64,000 nucleotides of DNA from Streptomyces barkulensis (GCF_002843305.1 NZ_PGSG01000059.1:20537-84536), one strand, 5' to 3'. Shown: positions 16,724 through 24,726, counted from the stretch's first letter. Notes: generated by a model from the letters alone, not told the origin. Numbers and translations are program-made.

Positions 16724-17695
16724 ATGACCGTCAACGAGCACCTGCGGGAGCTGTACGCCCTGCCCGCCCACACCTACGTGCCGCCCGGCACGGACGGCGG
16801 CCCGGCGGACCCCCTGCCCGCGGCAGCGTCCGTGGCGTGGCGCCTGTCCTACGACCCCTACGACGACGACTTCCCGGCCGAGGACTTCGAGGACGTCTGG
16901 CGCGGCTTCCTGGCGGCCGTGGACACCACGGCCGTCCGCGCCCTGATCATCGGCCAGTGGGGCGAGGCCTACGAATCGGACTCCGGTCTCGCCGTCGAAC
17001 TGCTCACCTCGAACGCGGACCGGTTCCCCGCCCTGGAGGCCGTGTTCATCGGCGACATCGTGGCGGAGGAGTCGGAGATCTCCTGGATCGAGCAGACCGA
17101 CGTCACCCCGGTCCTGGAGGCCTATCCCCGGCTGCGCGAGTTCGGGGTGCGCGGTGGTTCCGGCCTGACGCTCCGCCCTCTGCGCCACGAGCACCTGCGC
17201 ACCCTGGTGTTCGAGGCGGGCGGACTGCCCGGCGGCGTCGTGCGCGCGGTCGCCGAAAGCGACCTGCCCGCGCTGGGCCGGCTCGAACTGTGGCTCGGCG
17301 TCAGCGAGTACGGGGGCGACGCCACCGTGGAGGACCTGGCTCCGATCCTGACCGGGGAACGCCTGCCCGCACTGCGCGGCCTGGGGCTGAAGAACAGCGA
17401 ACTGCAGGACGAGATCGCCGCCGCCGTGGCCGGAGCGCCCGTGGTGGCGCGGCTGCGCGCCCTGGATCTGTCCATGGGCACCCTCACCGACCGCGGTGCC
17501 GAGTCGCTGCTGAGCGGGCAGCCTCTCACCCACCTGGCACGACTCGACCTCGCCCACCACTTCCTGAGCGACGCCGTGATGGAGCGGCTGCGCGAGGAAC
17601 TGGAGAGCGCCGGAGTCGATGTGGACCTCTCCGACCAGGAGAAGCCGGACGAGTACCGCGGCGAGGTCTGGCGCTATGTCGCCGTCTCCGAGTGA
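16724..17695 (+). CDS. STM4015 family protein (leucine-rich-repeat-like)
   Basis: A 323-residue protein of the STM4015 family, first gene of a five-gene operon. The C-terminal half has loosely repeated LRR-like units (LPALRGLGLKNSELQDEIAA, RLRALDLSMGTLTDRGAES, HLARLDLAHHFLSDAVMERL), the kind of solenoid that binds other proteins. The N-terminal 120 residues are acidic (DPYDDDFPAEDFEDVW). No catalytic motif is visible. It may be a scaffold or recognition subunit, or the substrate of the enzymes encoded downstream; both are inference. GGGGGAG lies 4-5 nt before ATG 16724. It overlaps the STM4014 gene by 20 bp. Confidence 0.88.
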   Translation: MTVNEHLRELYALPAHTYVPPGTDGGPADPLPAAASVAWRLSYDPYDDDFPAEDFEDVWRGFLAAVDTTAVRALIIGQWGEAYESDSGLAVELLTSNADRFPALEAVFIGDIVAEESEISWIEQTDVTPVLEAYPRLREFGVRGGSGLTLRPLRHEHLRTLVFEAGGLPGGVVRAVAESDLPALGRLELWLGVSEYGGDATVEDLAPILTGERLPALRGLGLKNSELQDEIAAAVAGAPVVARLRALDLSMGTLTDRGAESLLSGQPLTHLARLDLAHHFLSDAVMERLREELESAGVDVDLSDQEKPDEYRGEVWRYVAVSE

Positions 17696-18887
17696 TCCCG
17701 GCGGCAGCGGCCCCGGCGGCGGGGCGCCGCGGTTCGCCGTCGTCGGCAACCCCGGAAACCGCCGGGTGGAGTCGTTCACGGCGGCCGTCGCCGGTGCGGG
17801 GCTGCCCGCGCCCCGCGTACTGCCGTGGGCCGAGGTGCTGACCGGCGGCGTGCGGTTCGCGGCGGGCGAGACCGTGCGGATCGACTCGCCCGGCGAGGAT
17901 CCGCGGGTCGAGCGTCTGCTGCGCGGGGTGGACGATCCGGCGCGCGTGGAGGGCACGGCCCGCTGGTACGCGGGCTTCACCACGGCCGTACGCCGTGTCG
18001 CCGGGGCCGCCCGGGCCGCCGGGTGCGCGCTGCTGGACGGCCCGGACGATCTGGCGGTGCTCTTCGACAAGCGGCTGTGCCACGGAGCGCTGTCCGGGGC
18101 TGGTGTCCCGGTGCCCCCCTCACCGACCTCCGGCCCCCGCGCCGCGCCGGTGACGGGCTGGGAGGACGTGCGCGCGGCGATGCGTGACACGGGGATGCGC
18201 CGGGTCTTCGTCAAACTCGCCCACGCGTCCTCCGCCTCCGGGGTGCTGGCCGTCGAGTCGGGCGGGCGCGGCCGGTGGCGCGCCACCACATCCGTCGAAC
18301 GCACCCCGGACGGGAGTCTGTTCAACTCCCTGCGGGTGCGGCGCTACGACGGCGAGTCCGGCATCGCCGCCGTGGTCGACGCCCTGGCGCCGGACGGCCT
18401 GCACATCGAGCGCTGGCTGCCCAAGGCCTCCCAGCACGGCAGGGCGGCCGACCTGCGGGTGGTCGTGGTGGCCGGGGAGGCGACCCATGCCCTGGTGCGC
18501 ACCGGCCACTCCCCCATGACCAACCTCCACCTCGGCGGTGCCCGCGGCGATCTGGCCGCGGCCCGCGCCGCGGCGGAGGCGGCCGGAGTGTCCTGGACGC
18601 GGGTGCTGGAGGTGTGCGAACGTGCCGCGGCCTGCTTCCCCGCCACCCTGTGCGTCGGTGTGGACCTGCTGCCAGCCGCCGGATGGCGGCGTTTCACCGT
18701 CGGAGAGGTGAACGCCTTCGGCGACCTGCTGCCCCGGCTGACCGGACTGGCCGGCGGCCGGGCCGAGGGGCGGGACACCTACGCGGCACAGGTCGACGCC
18801 GTTCTGCGCGGTGCGGTACCGGGCGGACCGGCTGCCGGCCGGCCGGCAGCCGGAGGACGGGAGGAGGCCCGCCGTGCGGCCCGGTGA
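17676..18887 (+). CDS. STM4014 family protein, RimK-like ATP-grasp enzyme
   Basis: A 403-residue protein of the STM4014 family. The C-terminal two-thirds reads as an ATP-grasp ligase: Lys180 in RVFVKLAHASS, an ERWLPK segment near residue 245 where the ATP-contacting Glu is expected, DLRVVVVAGE at 259-268, NLHLGG at 283-288, and the Mg2+/ATP motif EVNAFGD at 344-350. The arrangement is that of RimK/GshB and peptide-modifying ligases, which join a carboxylate to an amine through an acyl phosphate. The substrate is unknown. The first 20 residues are Gly/Pro/Ser-rich. It overlaps both neighbours (20 bp upstream, 14 bp downstream), so translation is coupled. Confidence 0.88.
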   Translation: MSPSPSDPGGSGPGGGAPRFAVVGNPGNRRVESFTAAVAGAGLPAPRVLPWAEVLTGGVRFAAGETVRIDSPGEDPRVERLLRGVDDPARVEGTARWYAGFTTAVRRVAGAARAAGCALLDGPDDLAVLFDKRLCHGALSGAGVPVPPSPTSGPRAAPVTGWEDVRAAMRDTGMRRVFVKLAHASSASGVLAVESGGRGRWRATTSVERTPDGSLFNSLRVRRYDGESGIAAVVDALAPDGLHIERWLPKASQHGRAADLRVVVVAGEATHALVRTGHSPMTNLHLGGARGDLAAARAAAEAAGVSWTRVLEVCERAAACFPATLCVGVDLLPAAGWRRFTVGEVNAFGDLLPRLTGLAGGRAEGRDTYAAQVDAVLRGAVPGGPAAGRPAAGGREEARRAAR

Positions 18888-19728
18888 CGTCGAAGCCCGC
18901 GCGGGCATCCCGGACATGAACCGGATCGTGGGCAGCCACGACCTGCTGCTGGTCACTCTGGACACCCTGCGCCACGACGTGGCCCGCGATCTGGCGGCCG
19001 AGGGCGCCATCCCCAACCTGGCACGGCACCTGCCGGACGGGCGATGGGAGGAGAGGCACTCCCCCGCCAGTTTCACCTACGCCTCCCACCAGGCGTTCTT
19101 CGCCGGTTTCCTGCCCACTCCCACCGCTCCGGGGCCGCATCCGCGACTGTTCGCGGCGCGTTTCGAGGGCAGTGAGAGCACCGCGGGGAGCACCTGGGTC
19201 TTCGACGCGCCGGATCTGGTGACCGGGCTGGCACAGGCCGGCTACCACACGGCGTGCATCGGAGGCGTGGGCTTCTTCAACAAGCGCGGCGCACTCGGTT
19301 CGGTGCTGCCCGGCCTGTTCGCCGAGAGCCACTGGGAGCCGGAGTTCTCCGTCGCCTCCCCCACCTCCTTCGAGGCTCAGGTCGCCCGTGCCGAGGAGGT
19401 GGTGGCCGCGCTCCCGGCCGGGAAGCGGCTGTTCCTGTTCGTCAACGTCTCGGCGCTGCACCAGCCCAACTGGTTCCACCTGCCCGGTGCCACGGCCGGG
19501 GCCGGGGACTCCCTCGCCACCCACGCGGCGGCGCTGCGCTATGTGGACCGGCACATCGGGCGCCTGTTCGCCGCCGCGAGCAGCCGCCGCCCGTGCTTCA
19601 CCGTCGTCTGCTCCGACCACGGCACGGCCTACGGGGAGGACGGCCACACCGGCCACCGGATCGGCCACGAGGTGGTCTGGACGGTGCCGTACGCCCATTT
19701 CACCCTCGACGCCTGCGAGCCGCGATGA
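18874..19728 (+). CDS. STM4013 family hydrolase (alkaline phosphatase superfamily)
   Basis: A 284-residue protein of the STM4013 family, with the metal-dependent alkaline phosphatase/sulfatase fold. Metal-ligand motifs are LLVTLDTLRHD (Asp30) and SDHGTAYGEDGHTGHRIGHE (Asp248, His249, His258, His265). The nucleophile region SPASFTYASHQAFFAG has Ser/Thr candidates and no Cys of a CxPxR sulfatase motif, so a formylglycine sulfatase is unlikely; a phosphatase or phosphotransferase-like activity fits better. No signal peptide: it acts in the cytoplasm. GTG 18874 is chosen for GGAGGAGG upstream; ATG 18916 is an alternative lacking a ribosome site. Confidence 0.87.
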   Translation: MRPGDVEARAGIPDMNRIVGSHDLLLVTLDTLRHDVARDLAAEGAIPNLARHLPDGRWEERHSPASFTYASHQAFFAGFLPTPTAPGPHPRLFAARFEGSESTAGSTWVFDAPDLVTGLAQAGYHTACIGGVGFFNKRGALGSVLPGLFAESHWEPEFSVASPTSFEAQVARAEEVVAALPAGKRLFLFVNVSALHQPNWFHLPGATAGAGDSLATHAAALRYVDRHIGRLFAAASSRRPCFTVVCSDHGTAYGEDGHTGHRIGHEVVWTVPYAHFTLDACEPR

Positions 19729-21155
19729 GCACCACGACCGTTTCCGCCGCCGTTCCGTTCCCGGACGGCGCCCCGGGCCCGCACCGGGACCCGTACCGGA
19801 GCCCGTACCAGAGCTATGTGTACGCCTATCCGCACAAGACGGCCTACCGGCGGCTTCCGGAGCGGCCTGCGCTGCGCGGGCTGTGGGCGCGGGAGAGGAC
19901 CGACGCGCTCTCGCTCTATCTGCACATCCCCTTCTGCGAGGTGCGCTGCGGCTTCTGCAACCTCTTCACCCGCATCGGCGCGCCCGACGGGCTGACCGGC
20001 GCCTACCTCGACGCGCTGGAGCGGCAGGCGGGTCCGGTGCGCGAGGCGCTGGGCGAGGGCGCCCGGTTCGCCACCGCGGCCTTCGGCGGCGGCACCCCCA
20101 CCTTCCTGACCGCCGCCGAGCTGGAGCGGCTCTGCGACATCGCCGAGGAGCGGATGGGAGCGGATCTGCGCGCGGTGCCCCTGTCGGTGGAGGCGTCCCC
20201 GTCGACCGCCACCGCCGACCGGCTGGCCGTCCTGGCCGGGCGCGGCACCACACGGCTGAGCCTCGGGGTGCAGAGCTTCGTCGACGCCGAGGCACGGGCC
20301 GCGGTGCGCCCCCAGCGGCGCTCGGACGTCGAGGCCGCGCTGGGCCGCGTCCGGGACGCGGGCATCCCGGTGCTCAACATCGACCTGATCTACGGGATCG
20401 AGGGGCAGACCACCGCCACCTGGCAGCGCTCCCTGGACGCCGCGCTCGCCTGGGAGCCGGAGGAGTTCTACCTCTACCCGCTCTACGTCCGCCCGCTGAC
20501 CGGTCTGGGACGCGCCGTCGCGGCCCCCGACGCCCCCGACGCCTCCGGTGTACCCGACCCCCGGTGGGACGCGCAGCGGCTGGCCCTGTACCGCCACGGC
20601 CGCGACCATCTGCTGGCACACGGCTACGAGCAGGTGTCGATGCGGATGTTCCGCCGCACCGGGACGGCGGCCGCCGCAAGGACGGGCGGGGGCCCGGCCG
20701 ACCACGCCTGCCAGACCGACGGCATGGTGGGGCTGGGTTGCGGCGCCCGGTCCTACACCTCCGCCCTGCACTACTCCTTCGACTACGCCGTGGGGATGCG
20801 CCGGATACGTTCCATCATCGACGACTACGTCTCCCGCCCGGCCGAGTCCTTCGCCCACGCGGAGGTCGGCCGGTGGATGGACACCGACGAGGCCCGCCGC
20901 AGGCACCTGCTCCAGTCGCTGCTCCGGGCCGAGGGGATGGAGACGGCGGAGTACACGGACCGGTTCGGTGCGCCGCCCGCCGAGCACTTCCCCGCCGAAC
21001 TGGCCGGCTTCGCCGAGCGCGGCTGGCTGGACGAGGGCGGGGCCCCCGGGCGGCTGCGGCTGTCGGCGGAGGGCCTGGCCCACTCCGACGCGGTCGGCCC
21101 GGCCCTGTTCTCCCCGTCCGTGCGCGCCGCGATGGCCGCGTACGACCCGAGGTGA
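19725..21155 (+). CDS. STM4012 family radical SAM protein (HemN-like)
   Basis: A 476-residue radical SAM enzyme. The cluster motif is C71-EVR-C75-GF-C78 in YLHIPFCEVRCGFC, followed by the AFGGGTPTFL glycine motif near residue 115 and LSLGVQSF near 180, as in oxygen-independent coproporphyrinogen oxidase (HemN). HemN reads CxxxCxxCxF at the cluster; here the last segment is CNLF. It is assigned to the STM4012 family rather than haem synthesis because of its operon and its N-terminal YQSYVYAYPHKTAYR segment. It probably makes a 5'-deoxyadenosyl radical to modify an unknown substrate. ATGA overlap with the upstream gene. Confidence 0.92.
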   Translation: MSTTTVSAAVPFPDGAPGPHRDPYRSPYQSYVYAYPHKTAYRRLPERPALRGLWARERTDALSLYLHIPFCEVRCGFCNLFTRIGAPDGLTGAYLDALERQAGPVREALGEGARFATAAFGGGTPTFLTAAELERLCDIAEERMGADLRAVPLSVEASPSTATADRLAVLAGRGTTRLSLGVQSFVDAEARAAVRPQRRSDVEAALGRVRDAGIPVLNIDLIYGIEGQTTATWQRSLDAALAWEPEEFYLYPLYVRPLTGLGRAVAAPDAPDASGVPDPRWDAQRLALYRHGRDHLLAHGYEQVSMRMFRRTGTAAAARTGGGPADHACQTDGMVGLGCGARSYTSALHYSFDYAVGMRRIRSIIDDYVSRPAESFAHAEVGRWMDTDEARRRHLLQSLLRAEGMETAEYTDRFGAPPAEHFPAELAGFAERGWLDEGGAPGRLRLSAEGLAHSDAVGPALFSPSVRAAMAAYDPR

Positions 21156-21166
21156 CGGAGATTGCC

Positions 21167-22057
21167 GTGGACCTGACCCTGCTCTACCGCGGGCCGCTGG
21201 CCTCGTGCGACTACGACTGCCCGTACTGCCCGTTCGCCAAGCGGCGCGACTCCCGCGAGCAGCTGCGCGCCGACCGGGAGGCGTTGGAGCGCTTCTCCGG
21301 CTGGGTGGCGGAGCAGCGCGAGGACCGGCTCTCGGTGCTGTTCACCCCGTGGGGCGAGGGCCTGGTGCGGTCGTGGTACCGGCACACCCTGGCCGGGCTG
21401 AGCCGGCTGCCGCACGTGGCACGGGTGGCGATCCAGACCAACCTGAGCTGCCGCACCGACTGGCTGGACGACGCCGACACCGGCACCCTCGCCCTGTGGT
21501 GCACCTACCATCCCGGCCAGACTCCCTACGGGCGTTTCCTGGCCAGGTGCCGCGAGCTGGCGGACAAGGGCGTGCGCCACAGCGTCGGAATCGTCGGCCT
21601 GCCCGGCCATCTGCACCACGCCCGGCGGCTCCGCGCCGATCTGCCCGAGCACGTCTACCTGTGGGTCAACGCCGCCGAGGGCCATGCATACACGGACGAG
21701 GAGGCCGACCGGTGGACGGCGATCGACCCCCTCTTCCCGTACAGCCGCCACCCCCACCGCAGTGCCGGGCTCCCCTGCCGCACCGGTGAGTCCGTGGTCT
21801 CGGTGGACGGTGCCGGTACGGTGCGGCGCTGCCACTTCGTCCCGGCACCGCTGGGCAACCTCTACGACGGCTCCTGGCGCGCGGCACTGCGGCCCAGGCC
21901 CTGTCCGCTGGCCGTCTGCGACTGCCACATCGGATACGTCCACCTGGAGTCGCTGCCGCTGTACGACGTCTTCGCGGGCGGTGTCCTGGAGCGGATACCG
22001 GCCTCCTGGCCGGTATCCGGGGCGCGGACTCAGCGCTTGACGCCGACCCCGCCGTAG
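21167..22057 (+). CDS. STM4011 family radical SAM protein
   Basis: A 296-residue radical SAM protein, last gene of the operon. The [4Fe-4S] motif is C14-DYD-C18-PY-C21, very close to the N terminus. The C-terminal part has extra Cys residues (LPCRTGE, RRCHFVPA, CPLAVCDCHIG), the pattern of a SPASM/twitch-like auxiliary iron-sulfur domain typical of peptide-modifying radical SAM enzymes. GTG 21167 follows ACGGAGA; GTG 21152 overlapping the previous stop is an alternative. Its last 28 bp overlap the end of the convergent methyltransferase gene, and a perfect hairpin lies inside its final codons (21993-22018). Confidence 0.9.
   Translation: MDLTLLYRGPLASCDYDCPYCPFAKRRDSREQLRADREALERFSGWVAEQREDRLSVLFTPWGEGLVRSWYRHTLAGLSRLPHVARVAIQTNLSCRTDWLDDADTGTLALWCTYHPGQTPYGRFLARCRELADKGVRHSVGIVGLPGHLHHARRLRADLPEHVYLWVNAAEGHAYTDEEADRWTAIDPLFPYSRHPHRSAGLPCRTGESVVSVDGAGTVRRCHFVPAPLGNLYDGSWRAALRPRPCPLAVCDCHIGYVHLESLPLYDVFAGGVLERIPASWPVSGARTQRLTPTPP
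21993..22018. terminator. Hairpin inside the end of the STM4011 gene
   Basis: A perfect 11-bp stem with a 4-nt loop (GGATACCGGCC-TCCT-GGCCGGTATCC). On the minus strand it starts 12 nt after the DUF574 methyltransferase stop, so it is a normal terminator for that gene. On the plus strand it lies within the last 22 codons of STM4011, where it would form during translation of the end of that gene. Confidence 0.75.
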
Positions 22058-22869
22058 AGCGCCACGCGGCGCAGTTCGCCGGGCTCGGGCACCGGTCCGT
22101 CCGGCCGCCACAGCGGAAGCTGCACCAGCCCGGGGTCGGTGAGGTCCCAGCCGTCGAAGAACGACAGGATCTCGGCATGGCTGCGCAGGCTGACCTGGGC
22201 GGTGGCGTTCCGGTAGACGTCGGTGCCCTCCTCCACCCGCCGCTTCTCGTGGAAGTCCGAGGTGCCGTGGGTGAGGACGAGGCAGCTTCCGGGGGGCAGC
22301 GCGCCGCCGAGCGCGGCCACGAGTGCGGCGGGGTCCTCCTCGTCCTTGACGAAGTGCAGGACCGCGATGAGGAGGAGGGCCACCGGACGGTCGAAGTCGA
22401 TCAGTTCCCGGACGGCCGGATGCCCGATGACGGCCTCGGGCCTGCGGGCGTCGGCCAGGACGAACTCGGCGTTGCCCGCGCCGGTGAGCTTGGCGCCGGC
22501 GTGGACGGAGACGATGGGGTCGTTGTCGACGTACACCACACGGGTGTCGGGAGCCGCGGCCCGGGCGAGTTCGTGGGTGTTGGGCGAGGTGGGGATGCCG
22601 GTGCCGACGTCGATGATCTGACGGATGCCCAGCTCCTCCACCACCGTCCGCACCGCGCGGCCGAGGAAGTCCCGGTTGGCCCGGGCGCTCACCCGCACGT
22701 CGGGGGCCAACTTCATCAGGCGCTCGGCGGCCTCGCGGTCCACCTCGTAGTTGTCGCTTCCGCCGAGGTAGTAGTCGTACATGCGGGCCGGGTGCGGCCT
22801 GCTGGTGTCGATCTGCTCGGGCGTGAAGCCCTCGTGCGCCTGGTGGATCAGGTGGGGCTGGTCGGTCAT
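22030..22869 (-). CDS. DUF574-type SAM-dependent methyltransferase
   Basis: A 279-residue protein of the actinobacterial S-adenosyl methyltransferase family DUF574 (PF04672). Hallmarks: RPHPARMYDYYLGGSDNYEVDREAA near residue 25, the SAM motif IIDVGTGIPTSPNTHE near 85, VVYVDNDPIV near 113, and the pre-C-terminal LLLIAVLHFV. Streptomyces carry many paralogues; some are regulators of development, but most are uncharacterised. Upstream (about 22880-22908) is a short hexanucleotide repeat of GACGAT units on the coding strand. It overlaps the convergent STM4011 gene by 28 bp. Confidence 0.9.
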   Translation of the reverse strand: MTDQPHLIHQAHEGFTPEQIDTSRPHPARMYDYYLGGSDNYEVDREAAERLMKLAPDVRVSARANRDFLGRAVRTVVEELGIRQIIDVGTGIPTSPNTHELARAAAPDTRVVYVDNDPIVSVHAGAKLTGAGNAEFVLADARRPEAVIGHPAVRELIDFDRPVALLLIAVLHFVKDEEDPAALVAALGGALPPGSCLVLTHGTSDFHEKRRVEEGTDVYRNATAQVSLRSHAEILSFFDGWDLTDPGLVQLPLWRPDGPVPEPGELRRVALYGGVGVKR

Positions 22870-22915
22870 GCCGTCGCCGTCCTCGTCATCGTCATCGTCA
22901 TCGTCTCGTCGGTTC

Positions 22916-23239
22916 TCAACACGTGCTCTGCGCGGGATGTGCGGAGTGTGCGGGGCGCGGGGGCCGCGGTGCGGGGCCCGCGCTCTCCTGGACGAGCAGG
23001 AAGTCGGCCTCCCCCGCCTTGACGCCCCTGATGAACCCGGCCATCGCGTGGTGGGCGTATATCAGAGCGGGTCCGTCGGGGTCGGTGGACTGGCGCAGCG
23101 CCACCCTTCCGTCCGCGAGCCGCATGGCCTCCACACAGCTCCCCCCGTTGCCGCCGCTCCACGGCTTGCGCCAGCCCTCGCTCCCCAACTGCCGGGCGGG
23201 CATGCCGTTGTAGACGCGTTTTCCCATGGGGTGGTTCAC
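22916..23239 (-). CDS. DUF397 domain protein
   Basis: A 107-residue DUF397 protein: GWRKPWSGGNGGSCVEAMRL, then VALRQSTDPDGPALIYAHHAMAGFI, the normal family signature. The C-terminal 25 residues are a Pro/Ala/His-rich extension. DUF397 proteins are regulatory partners encoded next to a DUF5753-type helix-turn-helix protein, as here (BldB-like or WhiJ-like systems). The GTG start at 23239 overlaps the regulator's stop (GTGA); ATG 23227 is an alternative, leaving 103 residues. Confidence 0.88.
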   Translation of the reverse strand: MNHPMGKRVYNGMPARQLGSEGWRKPWSGGNGGSCVEAMRLADGRVALRQSTDPDGPALIYAHHAMAGFIRGVKAGEADFLLVQESAGPAPRPPRPAHSAHPAQSTC

Positions 23240-24102
23240 AGCTCCTTGCGCAGGCCGTCCAGGACGGCCTCGGTCCGTCGCACCGGCGCCGCCTGTGCGC
23301 ACATCCGGTCCAGCGCCTCCTGGAACGCCGAGACGTCGTCGCGCTGGTCGAAGTAGACGGCGCCCACCAGGCTCTCGCTGTAGGCGACGTCGGGCAGTTC
23401 CGGGATGGGGAACCGGAAGATGTGGAAGGGCCCGTACATGGCCGGGTGCGGTCCGGCGTCGAAGGGCATGACCTGCAGGCGCACCGTCGGCATCGAGCAC
23501 GCCTCGATCAGGCGGGAGATCTGCCCGCGCATGACCTCGGGCCCGCCGATGGGCCTGCGCAGCACGGTCTCGTCCATCACCACCCACAGCAGGGGCGGTT
23601 CGTCGCGCGTGAGCAGCCGCTGGCGTTCCAGCCGCAGTGCGATGCCGCGCTCGATCTCCTCCTCGGCGGCGTGCGGCATGCCCGCGCGCAGCACGGCGCG
23701 GGCGTACTCCTCGGTCTGGAGGAGTCCGGGCACGTAGTGCGGCTCATAGGCGCGGATGACGTGGGATTCGCTCTCCAGGCTGACGAAGGCGCTGAACCAG
23801 TCGGGCAGCACGTCGCGGTAGCGGTGCCACCAGCCGGGCCGGTTGGCCTCGCGGGCGAGGGAGAGGAAGCTGTCGATCTCCGTCTGCTCGGTGATGCCGT
23901 AGGTGCGCAGCAGCTTCTCGACGTAGGGGATCTTCAGACCGACCTCGGCCCGCTCCATCCGGCGGATCGTGGCGTGTGTGACGTCGAGCGCCTCGGCGGC
24001 CCGCTCGTAGGTCAGTCCCGCCCGCCGCCGCAGATCGCCCAGCCGCCGGCCGAGCACCACCCGCAGAACCGTGGGGGCGCCGCCCGCCCTGGTGTCAGCC
24101 AC
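23236..24102 (-). CDS. XRE-family regulator with DUF5753 domain
   Basis: A 288-residue DNA-binding protein. A helix-turn-helix lies at residues about 15-70 (LGDLRRRAGLTYERAAEALDVTHATIRRMERAEVG), and the rest is the DUF5753 domain (YVPGLLQTEEYARAVL, ISRLIEACSMPTVRLQVMPF). This is the WhiJ-like architecture, typical of Streptomyces developmental and stress regulators that act with a DUF397 partner. GTG 24102 is chosen because GGGAGGGG lies 5 nt upstream. It diverges from the ATPase gene at 24247; the regulator probably binds the region in between. Confidence 0.9.
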   Translation of the reverse strand: MADTRAGGAPTVLRVVLGRRLGDLRRRAGLTYERAAEALDVTHATIRRMERAEVGLKIPYVEKLLRTYGITEQTEIDSFLSLAREANRPGWWHRYRDVLPDWFSAFVSLESESHVIRAYEPHYVPGLLQTEEYARAVLRAGMPHAAEEEIERGIALRLERQRLLTRDEPPLLWVVMDETVLRRPIGGPEVMRGQISRLIEACSMPTVRLQVMPFDAGPHPAMYGPFHIFRFPIPELPDVAYSESLVGAVYFDQRDDVSAFQEALDRMCAQAAPVRRTEAVLDGLRKEL

Positions 24103-24149
24103 CGCACCCCTCCCGCACTCCAACTCGCTTGCCTGTAGCGGCAGTTTGT

Positions 24150-24182
24150 CATGCCATCGGATCTTCTCGACAGGGTGGCATG
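24150..24182. promoter_or_regulatory. Interrupted inverted repeat in the regulator/ATPase intergenic region
   Basis: CATGCCA (24150-24156) and TGGCATG (24176-24182) form a 7-bp inverted repeat with a 19-nt spacer. It is followed by GTTTG-TG-CAAAC (24186-24197). This block is AT-richer than its surroundings and lies between the divergent XRE and ATPase genes, so it is a plausible operator and promoter area. Confidence 0.45.
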
Positions 24183-24246
24183 CACGTTTGTGCAAACAAC
24201 AGATTGGTCCTTGCCAGATGTTGCTCACGCCCTTCACACTGAGGAC

Positions 24247-24726
24247 GTGGCTTACTTTTCCGATGTTCGCCCGCTGGAGCGCGCCGGGGGGTCCGTCGAG
24301 AGACCCCTGCGAGACGTGTTCCGCCTCCCGGCCATAGGCGCCTCCGTGGCCGAGGCCCGCAGAAGGGTCCTCGCCCGGCTGACGGAGTGGGACATCGGGG
24401 CGGTGGTCCGCGACGACGCTCAACTGGTCGTCTCCGAGCTCTTCACCAACGCCGTGCGTCACACCGACAGCGAGAGGGTCGACTGCGAGCTGCGCGTCAC
24501 GGGCGTACGACTGCGGCTGGCGGTCACCGACCAGGGATCCGGCCCCGCCCGGTACGCCGGGGGCGCGTCGGGGCTCTGTCCGGAGACCGGCGGCGCGGAG
24601 GGGGAGAACGGACGCGGACTGCTGCTGGTCAGCGCCCTCGCCGAGGCCTGGGGGGTACGGCCGGGCGCCGGCGGCATGGGCCACACGGTCTGGGCGGAAC
24701 TGGGCTTCGGCACCTCCGCCCCGTGA
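24247..24726 (+). CDS. Anti-sigma-factor-like ATP-binding protein (HATPase_c_2)
   Basis: A 159-residue GHKL ATPase of the anti-sigma/serine kinase type (RsbW/SpoIIAB-like). The N box is VVSELFTNAVRHT near residue 65, then VTDQGSGP near 95, and the G2 box ENGRGLLLVSALAEAWG near 120. Such proteins are the third member of the XRE-DUF397-ATPase group that recurs in Streptomyces. The start is uncertain: GTG 24247 is used (GAGG 3-4 nt upstream), but ATG 24151 is in frame and would give 191 residues. Confidence 0.85.
   Translation: MAYFSDVRPLERAGGSVERPLRDVFRLPAIGASVAEARRRVLARLTEWDIGAVVRDDAQLVVSELFTNAVRHTDSERVDCELRVTGVRLRLAVTDQGSGPARYAGGASGLCPETGGAEGENGRGLLLVSALAEAWGVRPGAGGMGHTVWAELGFGTSAP

Noticed and set aside
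18874..19728. Annotation of STM4013 as an arylsulfatase.
   Set aside because: The CxPxR/SxPxR formylglycine motif is absent.
19388..21151. Long upstream extension of the STM4011 frame.
   Set aside because: The extension is the shadow of the STM4013 and STM4012 genes; the radical SAM motif and start signals begin only at 21152-21167.
22880..22908. Short GTCATC repeat as a CRISPR-like or regulatory array.
   Set aside because: It is a simple six-base repeat of under 30 bp without spacers.
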